This document shows, piece by piece, positions 41,201-45,753 of a stretch of 64,000 nt of DNA (position 1 is the stretch's first letter; every line of letters starts with the position of its first letter). The stretch is taken from NCBI GenBank assembly GCA_911728455.2, contig OU452219.1, positions 20,305,397 to 20,369,396 on the forward strand. Direction: 5' to 3'. The position numbers and the translations under genes were made by a program. Origin of the DNA: Marthasterias glacialis. Lineage: Eukaryota > Echinodermata > Asteroidea > Forcipulatida > Asteriidae. The notes below the pieces were generated by a model, which was given only the letters and a program-made list of their open reading frames with translations, had not been told where the DNA came from and did no database searches.

Positions 41201-43509
41201 AAAAGTTTAACCTTTCAATTGATTAACCAATTTCTTTTAAAATATTGGACAGTTGCCATAGTAATTAGTCAAAGATATGTTTTTCTTTGTGAAACAACAA
41301 AAAATGAGATGACCCACTTATAAGCCCATCTGAATAACGTGTTTTTACATAGGAAAGGGATACACACGTCACATGATCACGCACTCTTCATGAAACGGTA
41401 AAAACGTGGCTCTTCACGTAACGGTAAAAACGATTTGACCTACATTTACACTGATGCACCATTCAAAACCATTCAATATTGTTGTTTTGAATAGTGAGCT
41501 AACTGCGTACAGTGTTGATTCCAAAAATGGTTCTAAATTGTAGGTAAGCTGATACAAAACCCTGTGAAGATCGTTCCAAATGGTAGTACAGCTTTGTTGA
41601 ATCAATGCTACGAATGGTTTTGAATGGTTGTACATCAACACTCTTCAAATAATAATACAATGCGTGTACAGTAGCAATGGGGAAATGTGAGAGTTGGAAT
41701 TTTGAATGGTTTTGAATGGTCTAGCAGTAGGAAGGTTAATCAATAATTTGTCATTTTAACATTCTTACCTGTTTGAAGAGTAATGGCCCTTGACTCCTTG
41801 CCAAATCCATGTCTGAAATTACCTCCTAAAGAATGACTTTTCCCACCTTCATAAAAAGAGACATACCTTGGTTAAAGTGGATGGAGAAAGTTTCATGTAA
41901 AAGGTCGGGGGGGGTCACAGCATCACTTCAAACTATTCAAAGAGTTTGAAAATCAAGTTTCTTTTGAATGGTGCCATTCTTGCCAAAGTGATCTTAAATG
42001 CACTATACAGGATTGGTAAAGCTGATAGTGCAGTGTTCTTACTTTGTCTGATTTAAAGGTCCCATGAATTGATTTTTTTTATTGGTTAAAAAAGGAAGTA
42101 TTCCTATCACAATGTATTATTATTTTTTTTTACATTTTTTACATGCCTAATTACTGTAGAAATAACATTTTCTAAAATTAGGGGATTGCCGCGCTCCACC
42201 CACCCTTCCTCATTAACATCAAATCTGTGATGTAGACAGTGGACCGGCTGACCAGGGCCATGTGTGTGACAATAACACACAATGCATTGTTGACCACTCG
42301 GCACCAGAGCTGTCTTTGAATCGTTTGACCACAGTCTACGTCACGAATCATTGCGCAATCAGATGCCACACATTTTTGGGGCTCAATTAAAGTGTATTAA
42401 CGCATAACAAACACATCAAAATAGTCAATGTTATGTTTTGTTAATTTCAAACCGTATATCAAGCCACAAAAATGTAATGTGACAAAATACATGTACCTCT
42501 TCATGGGCCCTTTAATACATACATGAAAAAACAAACCTGGGAAAATTTGGGGTCGATCCATCGAGTGAGTCAGGAGAATTTAGTGAAAAAACAAGCACAC
42601 TTTTCAGCATGTAAACACATCGTCCTTAATTTCGATTGTACAACCGAAATCAGATGTTGCGTGTTTTTTTAGGCTTTCAGATACAGTTTCTCAAATGTGA
42701 CAGCATTTCAGAGGGAAATATTTTACAGAAAAATTGGTTCTAGTATTAACTCAAAATAACAGTAAGCTTTCAGACTGAAACTAAACAAAAATGTTTTTCA
42801 TCCTTACCAATCCTGTATAGTGCCTTCAAATTATAACTTACAAAAACAGAAAATGTCACTTTTGGCTTTTACATATTTCCTATGCAGTCCTATGCAGTTA
42901 AAATGATTGTGCAACCGATCTACATGTATCATGCAAATGTGTACATTGTCAACCTTACATTTTTGATCACAAATAGATGCACATAAACTTAAGGGCAGTA
43001 TGAATACTACCACTTTTACTTTACAAAGAATTTGGGAGTAAATGATCATCTCAGCGGCGTAGCCACGATTTTTTTCACTGAGGGGGCATAGACAGATGGG
43101 GCCCTAGGTAGTATGTTTTTTAATGAATTACATGTATCTACATTTTGTTATGGGGAGGCACCTGGGGGGGGGGACACTGGAAATTTGTGGGGGGCACATG
43201 CCACCCCAGGCCCCATGCCACCCCAGGCCCCATGCCACCCCAGGCCCCCACCTACCCCCCTGACTACGCCGCTGGACCCTCTCAGTGGGAAAACTCTTCA
43301 GTTATAAAATTCTCACCTTCCGAAGGAACAAATTGACCCACCACAGATGTCCCTCCAATACTATTTTCGGCGAAGTTTACTTCTGAAACAATAAAGTTGT
43401 CCTCAATAACCGACCCGCAGTTGACACACACTGCGCTCCCACGTGCCTGGTCTGTGTCTATTTCACTGCCACCACACGTTTTGCACACGGCGCTCTTAGT
43501 TTTTGACAT
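5591..43509 (-). CDS. BRF1: BRF1, TFIIIB subunit: gene span of nine recovered exons (3' incomplete)
   Basis: TFIIB-related factor 1 joins TBP and BDP1 in TFIIIB, which places RNA polymerase III at tRNA and 5S genes; it acts in the nucleus. Coding exons (minus strand, 5' to 3'): 43509-43317, 41846-41769, 34896-34723, 24755-24724, 21667-21595, 13176-13027, 11780-11687, 9256-9130 and 5693-5591. All junctions are GT/AG and the phases chain without a break, giving about 341 codons. Order of domains: zinc ribbon CX2C-X15-CX2C at residues 9-31, conserved linker with [14 protein letters not shown], cyclin repeat I (about 95-180), cyclin repeat II (about 185-275), then the charged helix ([19 protein letters not shown] and beyond). 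The C-terminal TBP- and BDP1-binding block is missing, probably off the left edge. Intron 5 hosts a BTBD6-like gene on the other strand. Assignment is from recalled family sequence and is strong. Confidence 0.93.
7930..8119 (-). repeat. tRNA-derived SINE, decayed copy
   Basis: Minus-strand order matches the copies near 39.1 and 47.4 kb: a GATCTGAACTGCCTCTAGCT-like leader, an A-box region (GGTCTACCGGTAA), CATCTGCTCTAGAATGG, a degraded B box (GGGCTCAATTCCC), then the tail ending with CACACATCGGTGTATGGG. Confidence 0.65.
8319..8500. repeat. rearranged tRNA-derived SINE
   Basis: The tRNA-like head (GGGTGGAATACAAACCCATG, then CTAGAGCAGATGTCTAACCA) is in minus orientation. It is joined directly to a SINE tail in plus orientation (GAAAGCACCGAGTATATAGT, then CACACATCGGTGTATGG). 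The two halves of one family are therefore inverted relative to each other. Confidence 0.5.
9130..9256 (-). CDS. BRF1: BRF1 exon 8
   Basis: 127 nt, entering with one base that completes an Arg codon and leaving in phase 0. It encodes [20 protein letters not shown] and then [20 protein letters not shown], the very conserved segment just after cyclin repeat II in BRF1. Acceptor CTTCCAG, donor GTAGGT. Confidence 0.95.
9257..11686 (-). other. BRF1 intron 7
   Basis: 2.4 kb, no coding signal. It contains a roughly 580-bp copy of the TTAA-type MITE family (9735-10318), a poly-A stretch near 10915-10933 and A+T-rich text. A B-box-like word (GGTTCAAATCCCGCTC) at about 11607 may mark a SINE remnant. 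Confidence 0.8.
9735..10318. mobile_element. piggyBac-like MITE family, copy near 10 kb
   Basis: It shares ordered blocks with copies at 34.1, 37.6 and 39.7 kb: GTGTAATCCCGGTTCCAGAC, AAGACATCCAGAGGCTTCCA, TGTATTTCGGCTCAATGAAG, GGTAAGTCAGAG, CCTTGGTTCCGG and CAAGTCAAGGTTTCTTTGT. The right end (GGTGGCAATTAAGTTAAACC) resembles the CAACTGGTTAA terminus of the 37.6-kb copy. The left terminus is decayed. Confidence 0.6.
11687..11780 (-). CDS. BRF1: BRF1 exon 7
   Basis: 94 nt, too short to show up as a long open frame. It encodes [20 protein letters not shown] and then [10 protein letters not shown]. This is the core of cyclin repeat II (human: [20 protein letters not shown]). Acceptor TTTTAACAG, donor GTAAGA. 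The phase fits exons 6 and 8 exactly, completing GCA (Ala) on entry and AGA (Arg) on exit. Confidence 0.93.
11781..13026 (-). other. BRF1 intron 6
   Basis: 1.2 kb without coding signal. It carries one copy of the AAGCAGCTC inverted-repeat family at 12545-12735. Confidence 0.8.
12545..12735. mobile_element. AAGCAGCTC foldback MITE, copy 1
   Basis: Left end GCCCATTTCATAGAGCTGCT, right end AGCAGCTCTCCAAAACTGGG: terminal inverted repeats. The interior has AATAAGGTTACCAGCC and TGTGACTGGTATCCTGC. Related copies: 24061-24257, a fragment at 24285-24341, 46345-46490 and 59848-60039. Confidence 0.8.
13027..13176 (-). CDS. BRF1: BRF1 exon 6
   Basis: 150 nt. Two entry bases complete GAT (Asp). It encodes [20 protein letters not shown] and then [20 protein letters not shown] and RRPSGLCGA, the start of cyclin repeat II with the hallmark RRPSGLCGA. 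Acceptor CCTGTCCAG, donor GTTTGT. It lies left of the nested BTBD6-like gene. Confidence 0.96.
13381..13789. mobile_element. inverted-repeat element (CTAGTAAA type)
   Basis: Left end: CAGGGCTCACCCTTAACACA, then GGGCTAGTAAAC. The right end, read on the minus strand, gives CAGGCCTTGCGCTTAAACTT, then GGGGCTAGTAAACTGAGC. These are imperfect terminal inverted repeats about 70 bp long around a roughly 270-bp centre. No coding capacity. Confidence 0.6.
14718..14866. mobile_element. foldback MITE (TTCATACTTCACGCGAAT type)
   Basis: Left end TAAAGCCCAGTTCATATTTC, then ACGTGAATTTGAC; the right end read in reverse gives TTAAGCCTAGTTCATACTTC, then ACGCGAATGTGAAG. A 149-bp element, most of which folds into one hairpin. 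Confidence 0.75.
14880..15112. mobile_element. foldback MITE with about 45-bp inverted termini
   Basis: Left TGAATGGACATGCAGGCTTA, then TACTGAAAAGAATTTGAGTT; right, reversed, GTGAATGGACAGGAAGGCTT, then ATACTGAAAATAATTTTGAG. It starts about 13 bp after the preceding MITE ends. Confidence 0.75.
15618..16073. mobile_element. 456-bp inverted-repeat transposon upstream of BTBD6-like gene
   Basis: Left ATCGTCACCGACGCCACGAA, then CTGACACA; right, reversed, AATCGTCACTGACGCCACGA, then ACTGACACACACAGG. Terminal inverted repeats of about 30 bp with one or two mismatches. No transposase reading frame inside, so non-autonomous. Confidence 0.8.
16520..17013 (+). CDS. BTBD6: BTBD6-like exon 1 (coding)
   Basis: 494 nt, ending with two bases of a Lys codon (AA) before donor GTAAGC. 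It covers the variable N-terminus and the first half of the BTB domain through FLTLL. ATG context is CAAGATGG. Clearly richer in G+C than the surrounding intron. Confidence 0.95.
16520..19399 (+). CDS. BTBD6: BTBD6-like BTB-BACK-PHR protein (two coding exons)
   Basis: Joined exons 16520-17013 and 18367-19399 encode 508 residues. Proteins of the BTBD6/BTBD3 group act as substrate adaptors for Cullin-3 ubiquitin ligases (family knowledge). Layout: low-complexity N-terminus (1-82); conserved entry [26 protein letters not shown] domain about 103-210 ([20 protein letters not shown]); BACK domain about 215-320; PHR domain about 360-508 ([20 protein letters not shown]), ending [19 protein letters not shown] as in vertebrate BTBD6. 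An in-frame TAA lies four codons before the ATG, which fixes the start unless a further 5' exon is spliced in. The gene lies entirely in BRF1 intron 5 in opposite orientation. BTBD3 is the close paralogue and the alternative name. Confidence 0.95.
17014..18366 (+). other. BTBD6-like intron
   Basis: 1353 bp from GTAAGC to TTTCTTTCAG, interrupting the BTB domain after codon 164. It contains a G+C-rich stretch at about 17080-17420 of unknown origin and a 15-G run at 18093-18107. No coding signal. Confidence 0.85.
18367..19399 (+). CDS. BTBD6: BTBD6-like exon 2 (coding, to stop)
   Basis: 1033 nt starting with the last base of the split Lys codon; it reads [21 protein letters not shown], completing BTB, then the whole BACK and PHR domains. 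The stop is TAA at 19397-19399. No intron separates BACK from PHR. Confidence 0.97.
19570..19575 (+). promoter_or_regulatory. candidate polyadenylation signal of BTBD6-like gene
   Basis: AATAAA, 171 nt after the stop codon. It is the first canonical hexamer in the 3' flank. Confidence 0.55.
19576..21594. other. BRF1 intron 5, right part
   Basis: 3' flank of the nested gene followed by intron sequence. No coding signal or clear repeat boundaries were seen. Confidence 0.7.
21595..21667 (-). CDS. BRF1: BRF1 exon 5
   Basis: 73 nt encoding [20 protein letters not shown], then VPAI; one base (G) is left to start the Asp codon finished in exon 6. This is the last part of cyclin repeat I. Acceptor CTCCAACAG, donor GTAAGT. 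Confidence 0.95.
22421..23025. mobile_element. 605-bp inverted-repeat transposon
   Basis: Left TCGTCGCCGTTTTCACAAAG, then TGACGAATCTGC; right, reversed, CACTCGTCACCGTTTTCGCG, then GAGTGACAAATGTG. Internal copies of GTCACTTCG and CAAATCGTCACTTC suggest subterminal repeats. No reading frame for a transposase. Confidence 0.7.
23584..23660. repeat. AGGACTAGTCCT palindrome cluster
   Basis: The segment is built from repeated and inverted versions of TTAGGACTAGT: ACTAGGACTTGTC, GAGTTAGGACGAG, CTAGTCCTAACT, AGGACTAGTCCT and GTTAGGACTAGT. It is probably the terminal part of an inverted-repeat element. Confidence 0.6.
24004..24290 (-). repeat. tRNA-derived SINE interrupted by a MITE
   Basis: The left part (24026-24060) holds the reversed B box GGATTCGAACCC and CATTCTAGTGCA. 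The expected continuation GATGTCTTAACC and CTAGACCACC resumes only at about 24258-24285. The gap is filled exactly by the AAGCAGCTC MITE. Confidence 0.65.
24061..24257. mobile_element. AAGCAGCTC foldback MITE, copy 2
   Basis: Left GGGCTCAATTTCATAGAGCT, right GCAGCTCTACAAAATTGGCC; interior AATAAGGTTACCAGCC. It is inserted inside a SINE, so it is younger than that SINE. A further fragment (24285-24341) follows immediately. Confidence 0.8.
24724..24755 (-). CDS. BRF1: BRF1 exon 4 (32-nt microexon)
   Basis: 32 nt: two bases finishing a His codon, then ten codons [10 protein letters not shown], leaving in phase 0. Joined to exon 3 it gives [16 protein letters not shown], identical to my recollection of human BRF1 here. 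Acceptor TTTATTCAG, donor GTAAGA. Confidence 0.92.
28000..28180. repeat. dispersed repeat family, copy 2
   Basis: It shares ordered blocks with 3200-3505: GACTAATTGTTTT, TTTCTCAAAAAG, GGAAAGTTTTCAACCATGAC and GCAAATCCGTGG, ending CACCCTTTAA. Confidence 0.6.
29108..29285. mobile_element. TATAGACCTTTAT MITE, copy 1
   Basis: Left TATAGACCTTTATCATGCTG, then CCACCATCTTG; right, reversed, TATAGACCTTTATTAGGCGC, then AGCCATCTTG. 178 bp. Related copies: 51673-51858, a partial at 55173-55305 and a fragment at about 36740-36822 (shared words ACCAAACTGAGGCTG). Confidence 0.8.
29455..29905 (+). mobile_element. LINE 3' fragment (CR1/L2-like reverse transcriptase end)
   Basis: Translation gives [20 protein letters not shown], then [19 protein letters not shown], the C-terminal part of non-LTR reverse transcriptases. 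About 190 bp on, after at least one frameshift, the typical ending [11 protein letters not shown] and [11 protein letters not shown] appears. A (TTG)n tail at 29882-29899 marks the 3' terminus. 5' truncated and inactive. CR1/L2 clade is inferred from the HWLPIRERI motif. Confidence 0.8.
31305..31727. mobile_element. inverted-repeat element, copy 1 (related at 39.4 and 62.0 kb)
   Basis: Left AATAGATAGTCCTCATGAAA, right, reversed, AATAGATAGAGTCCTTAATG. Inside, ACGGGTCTGTACATTTTTTT is mirrored by AAAATGTACAGACCCATTTG, so much of the element folds back. It carries a perfect 22-bp palindrome (31605-31626) centred on TGACGTCA. Confidence 0.7.
33149..33283. repeat. imperfect foldback, about 135 bp
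   Basis: Left AGTAGTGACCGAGATC, then GAGTCATGGCCTTGTGATAA; right, reversed, AGTAGTGCCTCGGTCTG, then GGGTCGTGGCCGTGTGTTAA. The two halves form a mismatched hairpin centred near AAGGGCGAGG. Confidence 0.6.
34138..34553. mobile_element. piggyBac-like MITE (TTAA type), copy 34.1 kb
   Basis: Begins TTAACCACTTCACACTGGAC and ends, reversed, GTAACCACTTCACGTCGGTC. It shares the block TTTGTCAAGTCAGGGTTTC with the 10- and 37.6-kb copies. TTAA at the left end fits piggyBac-type target choice; the right TTAA is mutated. Confidence 0.65.
34723..34896 (-). CDS. BRF1: BRF1 exon 3
   Basis: 174 nt. Two entry bases complete Gly. It encodes [20 protein letters not shown], then [20 protein letters not shown] and [17 protein letters not shown]: cyclin repeat I. 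Donor C|GTATCC is chosen over an earlier GGTACT because only it restores TEGTPHMLL with exon 4. Acceptor TTGTCTTGCAG. Confidence 0.95.
35272..35503. repeat. dispersed repeat, copy 2
   Basis: The same blocks as 2852-2985 (GCCAGAAACACCGGGG, TGGGTTCTTTT, GGCTTTATGTCCCATCCGA), extended by GTCTCACTTAAGGATACAAG and CTGCTGATCAGAAACA, a SINE-like tail. Confidence 0.7.
37631..38193. mobile_element. piggyBac-like MITE with TTAA at both ends
   Basis: Left TTAACCAGTTGTTTAACC; right CGGCAACTGGTTAA: the same 11-bp terminus, TTAACCAGTTG, on both sides. Internal blocks are shared with copies at 10 kb and 39.7 kb (GACCTTTGTCCTT, GGCATCGAGAGGATTCCACC, CAATGGAGGTAAGTCAGAG). Confidence 0.75.
38258..38630. mobile_element. 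element related to 42.0-42.8 kb
   Basis: Shares GGTAAAGTTGATGGTGCAGT, GAGTCAGGA, CAGCATGTAAACACATTGTC and TACCAATCCTGTATTTTA with the element at 42002-42826. Termini are poorly conserved. Confidence 0.55.
39085..39260 (+). repeat. tRNA-derived SINE, best-preserved copy
   Basis: A box TAGTCTAGTTGG at 39096-39107 and B box GGTTCAAATCC at 39141-39151, the spacing of an internal RNA polymerase III promoter. It is followed by ATCCGAGGAATATGCCTGTG, ACTCGGGAAAGTACTGAGTA and CACACATCGGTGTATGGG, the shared tail of the family. Confidence 0.8.
39425..39720. repeat. partial copy of the 31.3-kb inverted-repeat family
   Basis: Shares GAAGGGTATAAAATACAATG-type text, GTGAGGCTAAAGAC, AAGGATTCTATCAGTTGG and CTGAATTTGACCTTAGGGCT with 31.3-31.8 kb. 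The left end is lost. Confidence 0.55.
39733..40160. mobile_element. piggyBac-like MITE, right-truncated copy
   Basis: Starts TTAACCACTTGGCGGTGGAT. It carries CATCGAGAGGCTTCCACCAT, TTCATTGTATTTCGGCTCAA and GGTAAGTCAGAG as in the other copies, then decays after 40160. Confidence 0.65.
40614..40738. mobile_element. GGCTACGGCT foldback MITE, copy 1
   Basis: CATGTCCAATCTGGCCGCTG leads in and GCCGCTACTTCAGACACATC closes, with GGCTATGGATACGGCTG against CAGCCACAGCCACAGCC. Related copies: 51898-52017, 60233-60356 and 62831-62965. Confidence 0.75.
40857..41739. mobile_element. TTAA-flanked piggyBac-like non-autonomous element
   Basis: Left TTAACCCTCCTACTGTCTGA, right, reversed, TTAACCTTCCTACTGCTAGA, then CCATTCA on both. 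TTAA duplications at 40857-40860 and 41736-41739 plus a CCCT-type start are the hallmarks of piggyBac-superfamily insertions. The 875-bp interior has many copies of CCATTCAAAAC in both orientations and no transposase. Confidence 0.8.
41769..41846 (-). CDS. BRF1: BRF1 exon 2
   Basis: 78 nt, not visible as a long open frame. Two entry bases complete Gly. It encodes [20 protein letters not shown] and ITLQT, leaving one base. This is the BRF1 linker between zinc ribbon and cyclin fold (human: [20 protein letters not shown]). Acceptor TCTCTTTTTATGAAG, donor GTAAGA. Confidence 0.92.
42002..42826. mobile_element. inverted-repeat element with nested insertion
   Basis: Left ACTATACAGGATTGGTAAAG, right, reversed, ACTATACAGGATTGGTAAGG: 20-bp termini with one mismatch. 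The interior has GAGTCAGGAG and CAGCATGTAAACACATCGTC shared with 38.3-38.5 kb. A second element sits at 42053-42514. Confidence 0.75.
42053..42514. mobile_element. MITE nested inside another element
   Basis: Left TTTAAAGGTCCCATGAATTG, right, reversed, ATTAAAGGGCCCATGAAGAG. It lies wholly between the termini of the 42002-42826 element. A similar terminus (TTTAAAGATCCCATGAAGTG) is at 38218. Confidence 0.65.
43052..43274. repeat. GCGGCGTAGCC-bounded repeat with 17-bp tandem array
   Basis: Left CAGCGGCGTAGCC; right GACTACGCCGCTG, the inverted form with one mismatch. Inside, 43201-43250 holds three tandem copies of the 17-mer CCACCCCAGGCCCCATG. Non-coding. Confidence 0.75.
43317..43509 (-). CDS. 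BRF1: BRF1 exon 1 (coding), zinc ribbon
   Basis: 193 nt. Encodes [20 protein letters not shown], then [20 protein letters not shown] and [20 protein letters not shown]. The zinc ribbon cysteines are residues 9, 12, 28 and 31. The ribbon should contact Pol III (known for TFIIB-type factors). Donor GTGAGA follows TCGGAAG. A strong acceptor, CTCTTTTTCAG, ends 8 nt before the ATG, so a non-coding exon probably lies further upstream on the minus strand. Confidence 0.96.
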
Positions 43510-44823
43510 TTTGTTTTCTGAAAAAGAGAAAAGAAAAAAAGGAAAAATTAATGGTATTGAAATTTAGTTCACAAATTCATCATTGGGGTTGTTTGGTTAA
43601 TGTTTTGCAGTATTTAAGATTTATGTTACTTTTGGAAAGTCTTTTTTGGTATTTTAATCAATTATATTACCAATCCAGCCCAGCACAATTTTGCACAATG
43701 ACGATGCCAGTGCATTTAAGTTTGATTTCCTTATTTACATTGAAACACAAACCTTTCAGCACATGCGGTGCGGGTTAACTGCAATGACTGACTGACACTG
43801 ACAGAATGAGTGCCAGCATGCAGCATAGACAAAACAACAGAGTTCACAGAAAATGGCTAGATATCCAGTGATTGCTTAAATTTAATATTATTGGGAAATA
43901 TATTGTAAATGGAAAATATGTTGTTTATATCTGACTGACACTTTTTCAATTATTTTGAGAGGAAAAAACTACAAACAAACAGCATGTTCGAATGAGGTAA
44001 TGTTTCGGTAAACAAAGTTATTGCATCACAAGTGACGACGGTAGCTGTTGGAATCAGCACTCTTCCCTTTACCTAAATTATTGTCTATTGTTGAGTTTGT
44101 TATCTGCATTACCTGTTTGTAACCTGGTTGTTTTATCTCGTGTTTTAAGTTAACCTAACATTCACAGAATACCTGAAGTGCTTCAAGTCAAAATATATGT
44201 ATGTCTGTTACAATCGATCGTCGTTGTTTAAAAAACAGTCTTATCCAGCATGGTGTGAATTACTGGATCAGTCTTGAAGTCACCCTCACACTCAAGGCAA
44301 TATATGTACACAAACTAAAACAAGAACTTCTTGATGCATACTCATAATTTTACATTTTTTTCTTTATAATGTTTGTATTGTTATGTCTAACCAACTGCAT
44401 AAATTTATATTGCCATTGATTTGACAATGATTTTGACATTATCGGTCGTAGGCATACTAACGACCGATAATGTCAAAATTTCAAAAAACGAAGTACAGTG
44501 CCCCAATTACTTGGTCTAGGTTTAAAGGAATATAATATAAAAATAAAATATGTGTACGAAGTTTCAGCTTCCTCCATCAAGTATAAATATGAAAATATCT
44601 TGTTGTTACATTTTTTGCAATGGAATGGCAGGGGACCTTAACCTGCTGGACTCTGTCGCGTTGTATGCAACGGAGAGAAGTCCAACCTGGGCTATACTTT
44701 AGGGTAAAGGAATGAAGGGGCCGGCCGTTATATTTTTTTTCTGCAGTCCGAAATTGCACAGTGTCATAATGATTTCGGTTTTTGAAATTACGGGCCGGCC
44801 GCGCGCACGCCGGTCGAGAACTC
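43510..44823. other. BRF1 upstream flank
   Basis: No coding signal. A pyrimidine tract with CAG (minus strand, 43518-43535) looks like the acceptor of a 5' UTR intron. A perfect 20-bp-arm hairpin is at 44430-44479. At 44715-44815 the sequence turns CpG-rich, with GGGGCCGGCC and GGGCCGGCCGCGCGC words. Confidence 0.65.
44430..44479. repeat. perfect 20-bp inverted repeat, 10-nt loop
   Basis: Arm 1, 44430-44449, is ATTTTGACATTATCGGTCGT; arm 2, 44460-44479, is its exact reverse complement; loop AGGCATACTA. Confidence 0.9.
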
Positions 44824-45107
44824 CTAGCCCCATACATTGTGCCAATACGCTGGACTCCCTCCGCTTCTTGGCCCAACGAACCCTATCCTCTAGGACCAGA
44901 CATCAAATTTGAAATCGAAACTTACTTTTTTTGGCAATTTTAACCCTCAGTGATCGGTCGGTCATTACTGTCAGAGTCTTTAAAAGATTTCCGCCGCCCT
45001 CCCCGTGCGATAACTCCTAGGCTTTTGGTGGAATTTTATGACAAATCTCCGTACAGAAGTCCATGTGAACGACGGTGTAGAGGAGCCATGATGGTTGCCG
45101 TTGCGCT
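44824..45107. repeat. 284-bp inverted repeat, left arm
   Basis: Begins CTAGCCCCATACATTGTGCC and ends ATGGTTGCCGTTGCGCT. I compared it base by base with 45470-45753 in reverse complement and found one mismatch (T for A after GGCTTT). CpG-rich. On the minus strand a consensus splice donor (GTAAGT, 44920-44925) follows an A-rich run. Confidence 0.92.
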
Positions 45108-45234
45108 AGTCTCTTTCGTGTCGCTATGTGTGTGTAGTCGTTCGTCGTCCGTTGCCGAACGCCCGTTGCCGAACGCCCCTTACCCCCGTCCCCCACCTCC
45201 CACTAAAAGTAAAAAGGGTCACATTCGTCACTAA
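45088..45234 (+). CDS. possible small secreted peptide, 48 aa; doubtful
   Basis: Two ATGs at the end of the left arm open a frame MMVAVALVSFVSLCVCSRSS, followed by a proline-rich tail and a basic end KSKKGHIRH. The first 16 residues look like a short signal peptide. It runs from the arm into the spacer; the copy of the start in the right arm (minus strand) stops after about ten codons. No family is recognised, and chance is the likeliest explanation. Confidence 0.15.
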   Translation: MMVAVALVSFVSLCVCSRSSSVAERPLPNAPYPRPPPPTKSKKGHIRH

Positions 45235-45469
45235 AATTGCAGGCTGGCCTTGTCCAAGGCGACTGAATGTCGCCCGGCTGCAAACGATGTGGATAGTTTT
45301 ACAGCGGCTGTCCCAAGTGTAATGCACGCAATTAGTCAGCACATCCAAGAACGTTTACCACTGCTCGAAACCTAGACGTCACCACTTTCAGGTAAACGTC
45401 GCAAGAAGACTGCTGGAATAAAGACTAGCGCAATATTACGACGAGTTATAGCGCCCTCACTCGCTGAAC
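45108..45469. other. 362-bp spacer between inverted-repeat arms
   Basis: G+C-rich. Contains a tandem GTTGCCGAACGCCC doublet (around 45150-45178), poly-pyrimidine text and TTTCAGGTAAACG near 45388. No coding signal apart from the doubtful peptide. Confidence 0.7.
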
Positions 45470-45753
45470 AGCGCAACGGCAACCATCATGGCTCCTCTAC
45501 ACCGTCGTTCACATGGACTTCTGTACGGAGATTTGTCATAAAATTCCACCTAAAGCCTAGGAGTTATCGCACGGGGAGGGCGGCGGAAATCTTTTAAAGA
45601 CTCTGACAGTAATGACCGACCGATCACTGAGGGTTAAAATTGCCAAAAAAAGTAAGTTTCGATTTCAAATTTGATGTCTGGTCCTAGAGGATAGGGTTCG
45701 TTGGGCCAAGAAGCGGAGGGAGTCCAGCGTATTGGCACAATGTATGGGGCTAG
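45470..45753. repeat. 284-bp inverted repeat, right arm
   Basis: Reverse complement of 44824-45107 with one observed mismatch. On the plus strand the donor-like GTAAGT is at 45652-45657. The flanks beyond the arms share no further similarity. Confidence 0.92.

Larger units (their letters stand above)
34897..41768 (-). other. BRF1 intron 2
   Basis: 6.9 kb without exon signal. It contains the dispersed repeat (35272-35503), a 14-G run (36635-36648), TTAA MITEs (37631-38193, 39733-40160, 40857-41739), a SINE (39085-39260) and a GGCTACGGCT foldback (40614-40738). Confidence 0.8.
41847..43316 (-). other. BRF1 intron 1 (coding part)
   Basis: 1.5 kb, filled mostly by an inverted-repeat element (42002-42826) that contains another one (42053-42514), and by a GGCGTAGCC-bounded repeat (43052-43274) with a 17-bp tandem array. 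Confidence 0.8.
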
